Shown one piece after another: positions 46,601 through 59,600 of a stretch of DNA of 64,000 nucleotides. Source of the stretch: Punica granatum (lineage: Eukaryota > Streptophyta > Magnoliopsida > Myrtales > Lythraceae); contig NC_045132.1 of the NCBI RefSeq assembly GCF_007655135.1, positions 7,440,001 to 7,504,000 of the forward strand, written 5' to 3'. Positions within the stretch are counted from its first letter, which is position 1, and the number at the start of each line of letters is the position of its first letter. The translations under genes and the position numbers were made by a program. The notes under the pieces are model-generated. The model was not told the DNA's origin and did no database searches. It saw nothing but the letters and a program-made list of their open reading frames with translations.

Positions 46601-46772
46601 AAGTAAGCATATCGATATCAAGTACCTCAGTGTCAGGGAGTATATCAAGAAAGGCATGGTGATTATTGAATACACCAGTACAGATGCTATGATTGCGGAT
46701 CCAATGACCAAAGGTTTACCGGTAAAACAGTTCATTGGTCATGTTGGACGTATGGACCTATACGATGTGTAG
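43635..46772 (+). pseudogene. Copia pol: integrase, reverse transcriptase, RNase H (four in-frame stops)
   Basis: One frame carries, in order, four parts. First is the gag-pre-integrase HHCC finger (LLWHKRLGH, CMDCIKGK). Second is integrase with its D, D, E (HTDIYGPF, SDRGGEY, NGAAERRNRT). Third is reverse transcriptase (WVYKTKRDASG, QMDVKTAFL, YVDD at 45795-45806). Last is RNase H (TMEAEFIAC, IYCDNTAA, KHIDIK). Stops interrupt it at 44691-44693 (TAG), 44865-44867 (TGA), 45435-45437 (TAA) and 46191-46193 (TAG), all in the same frame. Each fits a single C-to-T or G-to-A change. The true end is TAG 46770-46772. Catalytic residues remain, but no full polyprotein can be made. Confidence 0.95.
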
Positions 46773-47110
46773 TTTTTTCTTGATATACTTTGGACATTAT
46801 GTATTACTTTTATTATTTTAGAGAATAAAGTTGAATTTTATTTCCCATCAGTTGCGCAAATAAAGTATTGAATTCATTGGGATATAAAGTAGGACCCATG
46901 TAACTTATTTTTATGTTACAAATTTTTCCCTTTAGTACTTATTTTGGGAGTGTTGTACATCGTGACACATGGATGGGAAGTACTCTCTTACCAGGTATTA
47001 CCGCCATGGTTCGTGTGTAGCATTCTCAGGGTAAGTGGGAGGTTTCCACAGTTCAGGGAATATCAAGTTTGGCCAAATAAAGTTTATCACTCATAAATAT
47101 TTGTGTCATG

Positions 47111-47126
47111 GGGCCAAGTGGGAGAA
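47111..47126 (+). promoter_or_regulatory. Copia polypurine tract
   Basis: The purine-rich GGGCCAAGTGGGAGAA ends directly at the 3' LTR. Confidence 0.8.
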
Positions 47127-47505
47127 TGTAAGAATATATTGTATATTTATAATTAAGGAAATAATCTCACAATTAAGTGGCCCTCATGTCGCACAATATT
47201 TTCAGTTATTTGAGTGAGATATTTCATATCTTGTGGATTACAGTAAATATCATTTTGATGGGATGATATATAAGGAAATAATATCTTGAGGGGTCCCTAG
47301 CTCTGCCTTATTAAAAGGGTCTGTGTCTCTATCTAGATGTCCCATATGGAGAGAGTAGGAGTTAGAAGACACTTTCAGTTTTATCTGTTTTACAGGTTCA
47401 TCGTGTGACACGTGGAAAATCATCAGCGTCATCAAAGCAATGGCTGGAGGAGAAGTTTATTCCGCTGCGTAATTTATTGCTATTAGATTAAATATTAATC
47501 TTACA
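47127..47505 (+). repeat. 3' LTR of the Copia element
   Basis: 379 bp, same ends as the 5' LTR, followed by the target duplication GTTAT. Most differences from the 5' LTR are transitions. Confidence 0.95.
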
Positions 47506-47510
47506 GTTAT

Positions 47511-47982
47511 ATGTTTGTGGATAACATCCTAATGGTCCTCGTTTTCTGTTTGTAGCCTCAGCCAGTGCTGAGGTTCCATGCAAGTGAGGGCAACCTGAAA
47601 GATCAGTAACACATCTCTCAGTACTCACTTTTCAGATTATTATTGAAATGCCGTGTTGAGGAATATCATCGAATCACTTCGGAGAAAAAGCCTTTCGCAA
47701 CGTTTCTTGGGACTCTAACGATGTTTTCAAGCAGTCGTGAAAAGCCCACCGTTGCTTTTCCAACACTTTTAAAAGGGTCACCCGAAATTCCATCAGCATT
47801 GATAAGCATTGCCCAAAGTATTCCCAATTAAAACATTTCTTTTTAAATTTTTTTATCTTCGCGATGCTTTTAAATGTCCGCTTAACTCCGCCTTATGGCA
47901 ACATTTTAAAGTCCATCTCACATAACTTTTAACGGCAAAAGAGGTCGCCTAAATGTACTTCTCATGTAGTGCATCACAATAA
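47511..47982. other. Intergenic, with possible exon-like remnant
   Basis: A TTCTGTTTGTAG acceptor-like motif ends at about 47555. The open stretch after it (QPVLRFHASEGNLKD) ends with TAA near 47610. It may belong to the gene remnant interrupted by the Copia insertion. The rest is unassigned. Confidence 0.25.
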
Positions 47983-48172
47983 TTTTTTTGGGTGTGTACT
48001 CTGGTAATTAGAAGCCCAACGAGTCTTAACTAACCAACCCAGTTCGAGCTGGACGGTCCACTCAGATAGTAAAACTCTCTCAATATAGATTTTGTCTATT
48101 CAGAAGATTTAACGTGAGATTTTGTTTAAACGGAATAAGCGTCAAAATACTTAAACCTTCCTATGTTGATTA
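47983..48172 (-). mobile_element. SINE copy D
   Basis: The T7 run at the left is the complement of an A tail. The reverse complement contains GTTTAAGTATTTTGACGC, CACGTTAAATCTTCTGAATA, GAGAGTTTTACT and GGGCTTCTAATTACC. The imperfect flanks CATCACAATAA and CATCAGAGTAA are the likely target duplication. Confidence 0.65.
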
Positions 48173-48183
48173 CATCAGAGTAA

Positions 48184-49149
48184 TTTAATCGAGAACACAG
48201 AACAAGGAACGCCAAGATAAGGTAGATTTCACTATCGATGAAATCGGATATTACCCACTCTTGAAACTGACAATTTTTTCAATGCTCACCGTTCTCTATT
48301 TCTTTTCGTTTACATGAATGTAAATAAAATTAATGGATTATAGTATTTTATTTGTTGGAACTTCTACTTCTATGTATAATCAACTAATTGTTCTTTGGCA
48401 TAGCATTTTTTTTTTTGGATATAAGGAAGGTTCACATAGCGTGTTTCGTTTTTACACACCCTGTCATTATTACAGTAGTTATCCTAATATGGAAATAATG
48501 ATTTTCTTCTTAAGAATAATAAAAAATTTCAATAATAAATTGCAAATTTCAATAGTGATTCTTTATTGAAATTAAAATAATTTTTACCGATTAAGTAATT
48601 ATTCAGTAACTATAAATGAGCCTAATTAGCGTGCATTACATATCTGCTCACTTAATAAAATTAGTTTAAATTTAACATTTTAAATAGTAATTTGTTACTA
48701 ACAATATCAATAAATCTATATTGCATCTTTATTTTGATTGTATATATATTAGGTGAATATCGTAAGTTTTCAAATAAATTTGATTTACATATATCTTTAC
48801 AAATATTATACCATGACATGCTCAACTATTAAATGCTGGGAGTATAACAAATGGATCAATTGTATCGACTCCGGTGATATGTGCTTTGTATTATGAGTTC
48901 ACGAACTGGTCGTGATAAATTCAGAATCTCATTAGGACCATTTTAGAAATAGAAAATTTGCACTTCTGCTTTAAATTTCTTATAACCAAAACCAGGTCTC
49001 CAATATGTTTAGTACATTGTTTGCAGTGTCAAGGGAGAAAAAAAAAGGTTTTTTAAAATAATATTTCAAAAGACACTTTTTTTATCACTGAAGACTACGT
49101 CTAACGCACATCATCTTGTGCGAACAAAACCATTTCATATCAAAAGAGA
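48184..49149. other. AT-rich intergenic DNA
   Basis: No gene is supported. Confidence 0.35.
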
Positions 49150-52100
49150 ATGGGACAATTAAACCAAAGGTACAGAACCTTTGCAGAGCATAAAAATATG
49201 GTACAAAATCTTTTTTTTTTAGTTAGTGTTGATTTGATACAAATGTTCCTATTTGATTGCAATCAGCTGCATTCCGTTACATTCTCCTTGACCCTGTTAG
49301 CGGGAGTTGACATGGTAGATGACGTGACTCAATGATTACAATAAAATTCTTTTTTTATTTAAATTTTAATAAAAATTAAATAAAAGAAATAATCGAAATT
49401 TAAAAAATTGTCTCTCCTGCCAGACCTCTCTATAATTATCCCCTTTTTTTTTTCTTTTTTATTGTTTGGACGAAATCAAGGTTCCCGATAGTGACCTTGG
49501 TTGGGGGGTAGGGTCTCTGGCGGGAGCGCCCCTAGCTCCGCGTCACACAAGAGACTAAGAGATCCAGTCTTCTCTCGAGTGAATCAGGAGTGGGGGTGCC
49601 CTACCAGCCCGTGGCTTGCTCGAAAAGATATGGGAAAATAGGGGCTGGGGGTGCCCCCACTAGCGACCCCACCCTCAATCAAGCTCGATAGCAATGCCTG
49701 AGCTTGTCGGTGAGCTCGGCCGATGGTGTCGGCCTCACCCCCGACCTTCCATATCTCTTGAGAGATTTGTAGGGTGTAAATGAGCCAAGCTGAGCCCGAA
49801 TATAGCAGACTCGTGCTCGAGCTCCGCTCGTTCTATTAGACGAAGGCTCCGGCTTGGGCTCATTAAGGCTTGTTATTCTGACTTGCAGCCTACTAAAAGT
49901 GGTTGATCAACCATTTATTCCGTGAGCCTACATGCACACAGGAGTAAATTAGAAAAGGGAACCTCATCTATTTTTGGTGTAAAATTCAGACTCCTCAATA
50001 GCGTGTGACATGAGATCTCTATTCGCGTGATGAAAATGTCCCACATTGGCTATTTGATATGTTTGAGAAACACATAAGAAAAAAATCTTCATATTCCTGC
50101 ATTTAATTTTTAAGCCCCAAAAATAATTAACAAATTTAAAGAAAGTGAGAAGTAGGCATAAGTTTGTTGGTGTTGCAGTGATAGAGATATGGCTATTTGT
50201 GCCCATGGTTATGCGTTTGAAACTCTCTATTAAACTTTTTCTCATTTTTTTTGTTTTTATATTTATTTCATTTTATTTCCTTTTTTTCTTTTATTTGTTG
50301 TATATTAGACTCATCTTTCATTTGCTGTTCCTATCTTTTGATATCAATACCTTCTCACTTTCTTTTGTTTTCATTTTCACATATGCCCTCGTTACGAATA
50401 AAACTACCAAACTGAATATTAAAGTTAGATAATTTACTGAACTTTGACAACTTTCTACTAGGAATATAAAGAGTTGTATAAAAGTAAGTAAATGTTTTAA
50501 AATATTTTATATTCACTTTTTCAGTATAGTTTTTAGTTTAAATATTAACATCACTTTTTCCTATACAAGGATAAAAAATTTGTACACCTAAATCGATAAA
50601 TGACTCTATCTACAATTTTCTTAATAATTTTTTATGGTAAATTTCAAGTATAGCAAAGTTTGTCTAAAGTTATTTTATGAGAAAATCGCGTGATACTATC
50701 ATGACTTTTTTCTTTTTTGTTTTCTTGTATATAATTAAAGTAGGATTTTGTGAACTTGAGCCTTTCGCTCGATTTATGAGAGCCTCCCCCATAGGCTTTT
50801 CAAGCATCCTCATTGACTGACTTTTCGAGTCTCCATAAACATATATTTTCACAATTCGTAATTAATTTTGTATTTTCCTACGCAAATCCAGCAAAAAATA
50901 ATTATAAAAATTAAAATTAAAATTTTTTTAGTTCATGATCACATAAACAATAAATCCCCCATAACCAATTCTTAATTCATATTTTGTACGATACTAACAT
51001 GCTCTAACAAATCTATAAAGATATTTTTTTATTGGAATTGTGTTTCGGATTGTTAAAAGTATGAGATAAAAATAATTACAAAAATAAATTTATGTTGTTT
51101 TGAGTTCATAATCATATAGATGGTAAATCACCATAATCATGTTTTAGTTCATGTTTTGTATGATTTGAACATGTTTTAATAAATCTGTAAAGATATTTTT
51201 ATCAGAAAGTTTTAGGGCATTATTAAAAGTTCGAACAACTATTAGTGACCGCGTAACGCACAGATTTCAAGTGAAATCTCTATATATGTAATCCTCCTGA
51301 AATCATCTTCTCCGTATCTTCTTACGTGAAAATTTTTGATAAAAAATAATTAAAATTTAAAAAGAATAATTGCTGTGGAAAAAATCATAAATATTTTATA
51401 TCTATATATATTGTTAAAGAATTATGATTATGAAAATATAATATTATAAATTAGATATTGGAAATTTTCAAAATTTTAAATCGAAACTTCATTACAAGAT
51501 GTCATTTTAATTTAGTAAATTATTTTTAAAGATTATTCGAAAATAATTCAATTTTAACTTCTCAACACTAGATAAAATAATTTTACTTTCAAGTTACAAT
51601 TTAATTAAGAAATGATTTAAAAAATAATTAACAAGTACTATTACGAGTTAAGGATATAGAAATTTTTTTAGAATGATTAAAAAGAGATCCCACACTACGT
51701 GTGGGCTGATAGGCTAGTTTATGGGCAAAGAAGCGGCCCCACTTTTTGTTTCTTTTCGATGTGGGAAAAAAACAAAATCCAATTGAAGATAATTTTTTGT
51801 TTGCTTTCTACTATAATATTTTTTTTATTAATTACATCAGTGATCCAAAAAGTTTCATAAATATTTTAAATTGGTCCAAAATATTTTTTTGGTAACTTAT
51901 TGGTACAAAAAGTTTTAAAATCGTTTCAATGTAGTACATTCTGTCAATTGTCCCTGACGCCGTTAACATTTTGCTGACGTGGCGCGTCCTATGTGTCATT
52001 TTTGTTATGTGGAACCAATCATAGTACGCCACGTCATTTAAGATGAAATAAAATTTGAAAAAGTCCAATAAAAATACAAAAAAATATAAAAAAATACAAA

Positions 52101-53600
52101 AGAGTAAAAATTTAGAGAAATAATAAAAAATTATTTTTAAAATTTTTAAAAATAAAAGAAATTAAAAATTTAAAAATTTTAAAAATAAACTAAAAAAATT
52201 TTAAAAATAATACTAAAAATAATTTTAAAAATAAATTTTAAATTTTAAAAACTTTTAAAATTAATTTTAAAATTTAAATTTAAATTTAAATTTAAATTTT
52301 TTTTAATTTTATATTAAATTTTATAAAATTTTTTTTTTTAAATTTTTTTTTAAAAAGTTTTTATTTTTTTCTAAATTTTTCTATTTTTTGTTTTTTTTTA
52401 AAATTTTATGTATTTTTATTGGATTTTTTCAAATTTTATTTTCTTTTAAATAAAGTGGCGCACTATGATTCGTTCCACGTAACAAAAGTGACACATAGGA
52501 CATGTCACATCAGCAAAATGTTAACGGCGTCAGGGGCAATTGACGGAATGTATTACATTGAAACGGTTTTGAAACTTTTTGTACCAACAAGTTATAAAAA
52601 AAAACATTTTGGACCAACTTGAAACATTTATGAAACCAATTGGACCACCAGTGCAATTTACCCTTTTTTTTCTCGCTATCAAACTCTTTGTTTTTTCCTT
52701 TTTATTCATTATCGTTTTTGCATGGAATATTCTATGGAATGCACTTATATTTATAATTTATCCTCTCCAAGTATTTTATCTAAATTTAAGCTATTTAATG
52801 TTCTTTAACATGAATATATATGCATAATAAAATAAGAAAGTTCGTTTAGGCTCGTGAGTTTGACGAGCCGAATACCATTGTGACTGACCAAGCTCCTTTA
52901 ATTGGCAAGCTCGAGCTCAGTAAGAAATAGTTGAATTTGAGCTCTTATCGAGTCGAGTCCAAACCATTCGCGAATATTCCCTTCTCATTTACACCCTTAC
53001 AGATTTGGTTTTCTCTTAAATCTCTCCAAGAGATTTGGGAGGGTCGGGGGTGGGGGCATCATCCCCAGTGACCTCACCCTCGACCAAGCTCGTCGTCTAG
53101 GTTTGAACTCGGCGGCAACCTCGATCAGGGGAGAGATCGCTAGTAGGGGCGCCTCTACCATCGATTCAATCTAATTAATTTAAAAATTATAATATATATA
53201 TATATATATTTAAAAAAAGAAAAAAAAACAGAGCAGTAGATGGAGAAGAGGAGATGAGAGAGTGTTTTGACGAGGGTCTAGGTAGACGAAAGGGGAGGGC
53301 TTTGTCGAGTGCTCCGACCGTAAGAGAGTGGAGATCTAGGCGGATGAAGGAATAGAGATGGAAGAGGAGGATGGTGAAAGAGTTTTTTTTTTTTTTTTTT
53401 TTAATTTCATTTTTCCTTTATTTTAGTTTAATCAAAATTATAAAACCAGCTTGTTTGTTTTTTATATTTGCGCCATGTGGTATTCCCATTTAGCACGTCA
53501 TCTATTACTTCGGCCTAACTGCATCAAGGGACATATGACGAAGTGGAACCCATTGAGTCAAATAGGAACGTTTTGTATCAAATCATCGTTACAAAACGTT
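49150..53600. mobile_element. About 4.4-kb element with long inverted arms
   Basis: The left arm (49150 to about 49900) is inverted at about 52850-53600. Matches include GATTTGATACAAA(T/AC)GTTCCTATTTGA near 49230 and its complement near 53560, AGATGACGTG near 49317 and its complement near 53490, and the GC-rich GGTTGGGGGGTAGGG... block (49490-49690) with CACCCTCGACCAAGCTCG (53085). TCTCTTGAGAGATTTGTAGGGTGTAAATGAG (49750) and its complement (52990-53030) also match. The centre is AT-rich, has no transposase I recognise, and contains a second palindrome. The outer right end is diverged or truncated. Confidence 0.6.
51829..52663. mobile_element. Palindromic element nested in the 49150-53600 element
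   Basis: The left arm ATTACATCAGTGATCCAAAAAG, with TGGTACAAAAAGTTTTAAAATCG and TGCTGACGTGGC, is inverted at 52430-52663 (GCCAC...; TTAACGGCGTCAGGG; CGGTTTTGAAACTTTTTGTACC; GGACCACCAGTGCAATTTACCC). The core (52080-52430) is a run of AAATTTTTAAAA-type sequence, itself palindromic. It belongs to the GGTACAAAAAG superfamily of this window. Confidence 0.75.
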
Positions 53601-54640
53601 CACACCCATTTTCCGCACTTCACGATAAATATGGGTCTAGACACTTACTGGACCGAATTAGGCCCATGAGGATGGCCCACGAAGAAGAAGTCATGCAACC
53701 CAACCTAAGACTCGTGGCAAGACCTGATTTGGATAGCCATGTAACGCCGGGGATGCAAGGATGGCAATTTAATAATTTCCAAGAAGTAGAAATATGCATT
53801 TGGGACGGACAATAAGGTTAATCCTTTCATTTGGAAATATAATTTCATGCAAAGGGAACTTATTATTGCCAAGTGAATGAATATGGGGTTGACTTACATA
53901 GTGGAAAATCTCCAAGGCAAAGGACGTCCACGGAAGGGAATGCAATTGAGGAGATTCCATATTAAATGGAAATGAATGAAGACAAGGTCCAAGCCTGGTT
54001 CGAGGGAGATTTACTCATGGGGTGGATTTTCATGTTTATTTATATTTCGTTACTCTATTATTAGGCCGATATCGTTCCTATATAAGGGAAAATATTTCCG
54101 ATATAAGTCTTAGGATTAGGTAGTTCCTTGTTTTGCTAAATAATTTCCCTATTACTTTGTTTTGGGCGACACTCATATGTCTACCGCATTTAAGTCGAGC
54201 TCGTTTATTGTATTTCTCCCCTTAGCACATCAATCAAACTCACATTATCTTTTTCTATCTGTACTTTTACCGTACCGTACCGTACTTTCAATATCTAAAT
54301 TCCTTGCACTAAACTGCTTTTTGGAGCAATCCGGTTGACCTTCCAGGATCACCAAATTACCAATCCGTCGATCAAGGCTAATATCGGCTTCCGGGTCAAA
54401 TTAGTTACCAAGCTAAGGTTTTGGCCCTTTAGCTTAATTCTCTCAGCTATCCATAGCCAAAACTCGCTACCTCACGAGCCTCCTTGGACCGTGACTCCTT
54501 AGCTGCTAGGTCGGCTTTCGAGCCATCTCCTTCCAAGAGTCGGGGTACACAATCATGCGCACATTGGGAGAACCAAAGCGATCTTTCCCTCGTGGTCACG
54601 ACATCATCTGTAATTCAATCAACCATCACGTACCCCGATT
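53570..54640 (+). other. Possible solo LTR or retroelement fragment
   Basis: A TATATAAGG motif near 54079 is followed by an LTR-leader-like segment and CCGTACCGTACCGTAC repeats (about 54266). The style is of an LTR, but I found neither ends nor a target duplication. No coding sequence is present. Confidence 0.25.
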
Positions 54641-56349
54641 TACTCATCTCCCAGGAAACCTAGCTACTGGCTAGTCCTTTGGACCCCAGGGACTGAGGTG
54701 CTATGCACCAGACCGGTGAGGACGGCTGGTGGTTTTGCCACCTCACAACCTTGAAATTGCGCTTTGGCACGCCCGCCAACCTAACCACCATGCGCATGTG
54801 CCGGAGAGGTGCTGCGGAACATTTGGGGTGGAACACAAAAAAAGGATTTCGTACCACATTGTTACGCTTTATAAAAGTTGTAAACCTCTAGCTAGTATAA
54901 TTTTTCCAAAGGAAACGATGTCCAAATTAAAATTATAGCATGTGAAAATATAGGATAGGAACATGTAATAATTTATAAAATCTGGCAGAGTTTGGCTCCC
55001 CGTGGGATCTTATTTTCGAGCCCCAATTTTTTTAGTTTTCGCCGATTTTCCAAGCCTGCAAGACCGCGAGAAAACTATTTGAGATGAGAATGACCCACCT
55101 CAGTTAGCTGCGGGCCGGGTTATTTGATTTTTCGAGCTTGAGGTTTTTCCCTTGAACACCTGATTTCCCCATTATGTTCCACTTTATAAGAACCAACGGT
55201 GTAGTATCTGTGAAGAGACAAAGATAATCATAAAAAAGTATCTCGATTGGCTACGTCTATTTTCTTTCCTTAGTAATGACCCAAATACTTAAAACTGTAA
55301 AAGGAATATCTAATTTTGTTTTTTTTTTTTTATTACAAAGGAGATCCACGAGCCTACTACATACAATGAAAAAGAAATCATAATAGCTAATAAAGAGACA
55401 CGATAGTCGCATTATGAATATAAATCCGGAACTTCTTAGTTATTGAAAAAAATTCTATGCCATTACGCTACACTCTATTAGTTATTTTATTTTTAATTAA
55501 ATGTATGGTCCACACATAACATCCGAGTTGGATCCATGAACCCACGGGTGCAACGAAGTCAAGCCGAGCTGAGTATCGGGAAACTCAAACTTTGCTCATC
55601 TTAACTAGGTTTAAGTTCGAACTTGTTCACCAAAAAAATGTAGCGTGTAATATCCAAACAGAATGCTTGAAAATAAAAAACTGACCTCACATCGGATCCA
55701 TACATTTCTATTTATAAGCATTATGATTAATACTCACCAAATAATTGCTTCACGAAATTACTTGCGTAGAGAATACGTTAGGAAGAAAAAAGGAATATCT
55801 GATTCTAGTGCTACTTGATGAGCCACATGAATATGAATTCCTTAGATGGGAGCGGCATATTTGCAATGACATTTTAACTAGAGAGCATATTAAGTCAGTA
55901 TCAATAAGCTCATGTTGAGTATTTACCGAGCCGAGTGCGAGTAGCTCAGCTTGTTTTCGGCTCGTCCGGTTCAACATCGAGACAATTTTATTTTTGTTTT
56001 TTTTAATGTTAGAATAAGTGAATCTCATAAATAAAAGTTAATTTCCGGCCACATCAGTTGTTACAGATGAATCTTCAAGATATTCAAGAAAAATACAATT
56101 TGATACCTTCAAACTGATCAGTCAACTTGAAGTAGAGCAGATGATAATCACTAATGAAACATTCACCTATGTTTGGAAATAAAGGTAGGGAGGACCCGGG
56201 CTAAGTTGCAGGGAATCAATGTTATCTTTGCTTAGAATACAAAAACATCCAATAAGCCAATAGTTGACATAGATGGAGACATTTACCTGAAGTTCCAATC
56301 CTAGGACTGTGATCAGTCCTTGAGTTTGTATGTATAGTAATGCCCCTTC
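54641..56349. other. Intergenic DNA
   Basis: No gene is supported. Short frames near 54660-54940 and 55750-56028 lack motifs. Confidence 0.35.
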
Positions 56350-56507
56350 GGCCCATTACTTCTGGCCCAAGTTATCGGAAAATGTGGGCCTCATAATAGC
56401 CTACTGGACTTGGGCCCACCGGATTTCGAAGATTGTTTTCCACGAAAAGGCTCCCTCTCTTCTTCTTCTTCGTCTTCTTCTTCTTCATTGTTTGGCTTAA
56501 ACCCTAG
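56350..56507 (+). promoter_or_regulatory. ATAD3 promoter: site II motifs, CTT leader and telo-box
   Basis: GGCCCA occurs at 56350-56355 and 56364-56369, TGGGCC at 56385-56390 and 56411-56416 (overlapping GGCCCA 56413-56418). A CTTCTT-rich leader lies at about 56453-56487 and a telo-box AAACCCTA at 56499-56506. Site II (TGGGCY) plus telo-box is a known combination in plant genes for proliferation, ribosomal and mitochondrial proteins, which fits a mitochondrial AAA protein. Confidence 0.65.
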
Positions 56508-56651
56508 TAGCCTCCATTGAAAGGGTTTAAGCTCTGCTGCTCCAGTTCCTATATGTCTTCGACTCCATTTCCGCCATCATTTCGGTCGGATTGTTAATAA
56601 CTGGCAGTTGTTTCTCTGACTCTGTCAGCTCAATCTTCTTCTTTCTCTGCA

Positions 56652-59600
56652 ATGGCCGCCTCAGCCTCCAGACTCTCCACCTGCGCAGCAGTGGCAGCAG
56701 CCGTTGCCTCCGCTTCCGTGGCCTCTAACCGCGCGTATGCCGACTCCCTGTTCCGTTTCCCCACCTTTCCCTCTCCCTCTGCTTCTCCTCCTCAGGCCGA
56801 CGCCCCTTCTGCTTCGACTTCTTCCAATGACCAACCTCAGCCCAAGGCCGAGGAGCCACGGGGCTCGGGGTTTGATCCTGAGTCGCTCGAGAGGGGAGCC
56901 AAAGCTCTCCGTGAAATCAACAGCTCGCCCTATGCGAAACAGGTTCGTCTGTCGTTTACTCCTAGGTTGATGAGCAACTTGGGATGATGTCCTAACTTCT
57001 TGCTGTGCTGTTGGGCTTTGGCCTCTAGGTCTTTGAGGTAATGAGGAAGCAAGAACAAAATCGTTTGACCGAGTTGGCTGCAGAGAAGATTCATAATGAG
57101 CTAATTCAGACCCAAATTGACATCGTGAGTGACATTTGCCTATTTCCTTAATAGTATGCGCGCTCTTAGAGAGTGCGTTCAACAGAATTATGCATCGATG
57201 ATGGTATGATATAGTGAAGCAAAGGGGGCACAAGCACATCCTTTGAATGTTGCTGTTTGTGTTATGGTTCTATTCATACTTATGCATGGTTTTCGCGTGT
57301 TTCTAATAAAGAATTTATTTTTTCACTTATCTATTTATGCTGAATTTCCCAGAGAAAAGTTCCCATTTAGCCGGCATGAGGATGCTAAACCCTTGCGAAA
57401 AAGATGTATCAAAGAATATATGCAAAGTTTAGCAAACGTGATATTGTCGCTTCGGTGCGTCTTGTTATCAACTGGCATTAAAGATGGAATTTTGGATTTT
57501 GGATTTAGTGATTATATCGAGGAATATAAATGGGAGATTTAGGAAACATGATAGAATGGTATGAATAGGGCCCACCCTTTGACTTTGTATGAGTTATTTT
57601 GTTTTGTTGTGAAAAAAGAGTGATATAAATGGGACTCACCCTTTGACTTTGTATAAATTATTTTGTTTTGTTGTGGATATAATTAAGTTAAAGTAGGATT
57701 TTAAAATCCTACTTTGAAACCAAACAAGTCATGTGATGAAATTTTAATTTTAATTTTAATTATTATCAATTGCATTTGAAGATGAAATTTTCAATTTTGC
57801 ATTTGGTGGTAATGTGATGCCTTCAGCACCCAATTCCTACATCCACTCTTTTCATTGTTTGTATTCTACTCTAGACAAGTTTGAGAAGATAAACTGCACA
57901 ATGTGTTTCCTCATCGTTAACATTACTCTCATCATAATGGTAATGCAGCATAAAGTATTGTTTTTCTTTGTTTCTATATTTGTGTGAACAGTACAGTAGA
58001 TATCTCTAAGACTTGCATGTCTTTCTGTGATTCTTGAAAGTTAGTCGATCGTTTTTTCAGTGCCTTCAGTTTAGGTGTTGTAGTAGCGGATCTTGTATTC
58101 GTGATTCATTTACCGGTAATTTTTTTTTTGATTGAAACTTTTCTTGTTGTTGGCAGGACAGACAAAAGAAACTGTGTGAGGAGCAGAGAAACTTAGTTCA
58201 GCAGCAAGCGCAGGCGAAAGCTCAAATGCTTAGATATGAAGATGAGTTAGCAAGAAAGAGAATGCAGGTCTGAATGTGGTAAATTTTGGATGTATCTAAT
58301 CTTGGTTGCAGAATTTATCTTTAGGCAATTGAATGATTTCTGCATTCTGGATTTAATGTAATTTCATCTGTTGCTTTGCTTCAGATGAAGGAATGGTTAC
58401 AAGAGCAATTTTTTTGGGTTATTTAGCGCTGTTTATTTTCCCTTAATAAAATAGAAAAATTTGCTGGCTTGTTCTGGATTGTTCTACCATGGACATACTA
58501 TTTAGTTGAAGATGAATAATATACTCAACTTTCAAAATCCATCTCTTGTCTGATCATGTGAGTGTTTCATGTAGAGGTGAATGAGATACTCATGAATTTC
58601 TTCATATATGTACCAATTACTTTCCAGACAGATCATGAGGCTCAGCGTCGACACAATACTGAATTGGTTCAAATGCAAGAACAATCCCATATAAGAACAG
58701 AGCAACAAAGAAGGGCAACTGAAGAGCAGATTCAAGCTCAGCAACGCCAAACTGAGAAAGAAAGAGCTGAAATAGAGCGAGAAACCATAAGAGTTAAAGC
58801 CATGGCGGAGGCGGAAGGTCGGGCTCATGAAGCAAAGTTGACAGAGGATCATAACAGGAGGATGCTCATAGAACGGATGAATGGCGAAAGGGAGAAATGG
58901 CTTGCTGCTATCAATACGACTTTCAGCCACATTGAAGGTACAATAGTAATTACCACATTTACTTTGTCTCACGATTGCTGAGTAATTTCTCTGTAATAAT
59001 CAGCCGCATCTTCATCTGGTTTCTAAACTTTCTTCCTTTTGTGCCTAATGAAATTGGGTTGGATTGCACCATTTGTTAATTTGCTTGTTGATTGGTTTCT
59101 CAAGATCTGTGCAGAATGATCTAAACTTGGCATGCCAGATATATGTGCCTTTAAGATGTTCTGCTGTTTGCATGAGTGCATGGTGATAGTAAATGGTTTT
59201 ATGTAGTCTTCTCATTTTCGAGACACTGATGTAGTATCCTCATATTACTATTTGAAGTAGGCTATATGCCATTTTATTTCTCCTTTGTTGATGATTCAGA
59301 ATGTTTTGCGTCTTGAAGTTGAAATTTCCTGGGACCAGGTTTTGTAGGCTTGGGGTATTTAGTTTGTGGAAGTTAGGCAGCAGAGCCGCCATGATTGAAA
59401 GTACAAAATTTTAGCAAAATTGTCTTTCATGTACATTCAAAAAGTATTAGCAATGGATTAAGTATGATAAGAAAGTAATTTTTAATTTGACTAATGTCCT
59501 GCATGTATGTTTATTTCCTTTTAAATTCATTAACTTTGGACGAGATTAAAAATCAAAGTTTTATGAAAGTTTGACTCTGCAGGAGGTTTCAGGGTCTTGT

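Larger units (their letters stand above)
40828..47510 (+). mobile_element. Complete Ty1-copia LTR retrotransposon with TSD GTTAT (inactive)
   Basis: The element proper runs 40833-47505 (6673 bp). Direct repeats GTTAT flank it (40828-40832 and 47506-47510). LTRs lie at both ends, with a Met-initiator-type primer site next to the 5' LTR and a purine-rich tract before the 3' LTR. Domain order gag-protease-integrase-RT-RNase H marks it as copia. The frame is broken by one frameshift and four stops. By hand the two LTRs differ at roughly 30 of about 377 positions, so the insertion is old. Confidence 0.95.

Noticed and set aside
58532..58972. 146-codon - strand frame opposite ATAD3 exon 4
   Set aside because: Antisense shadow of a coiled-coil-coding exon.
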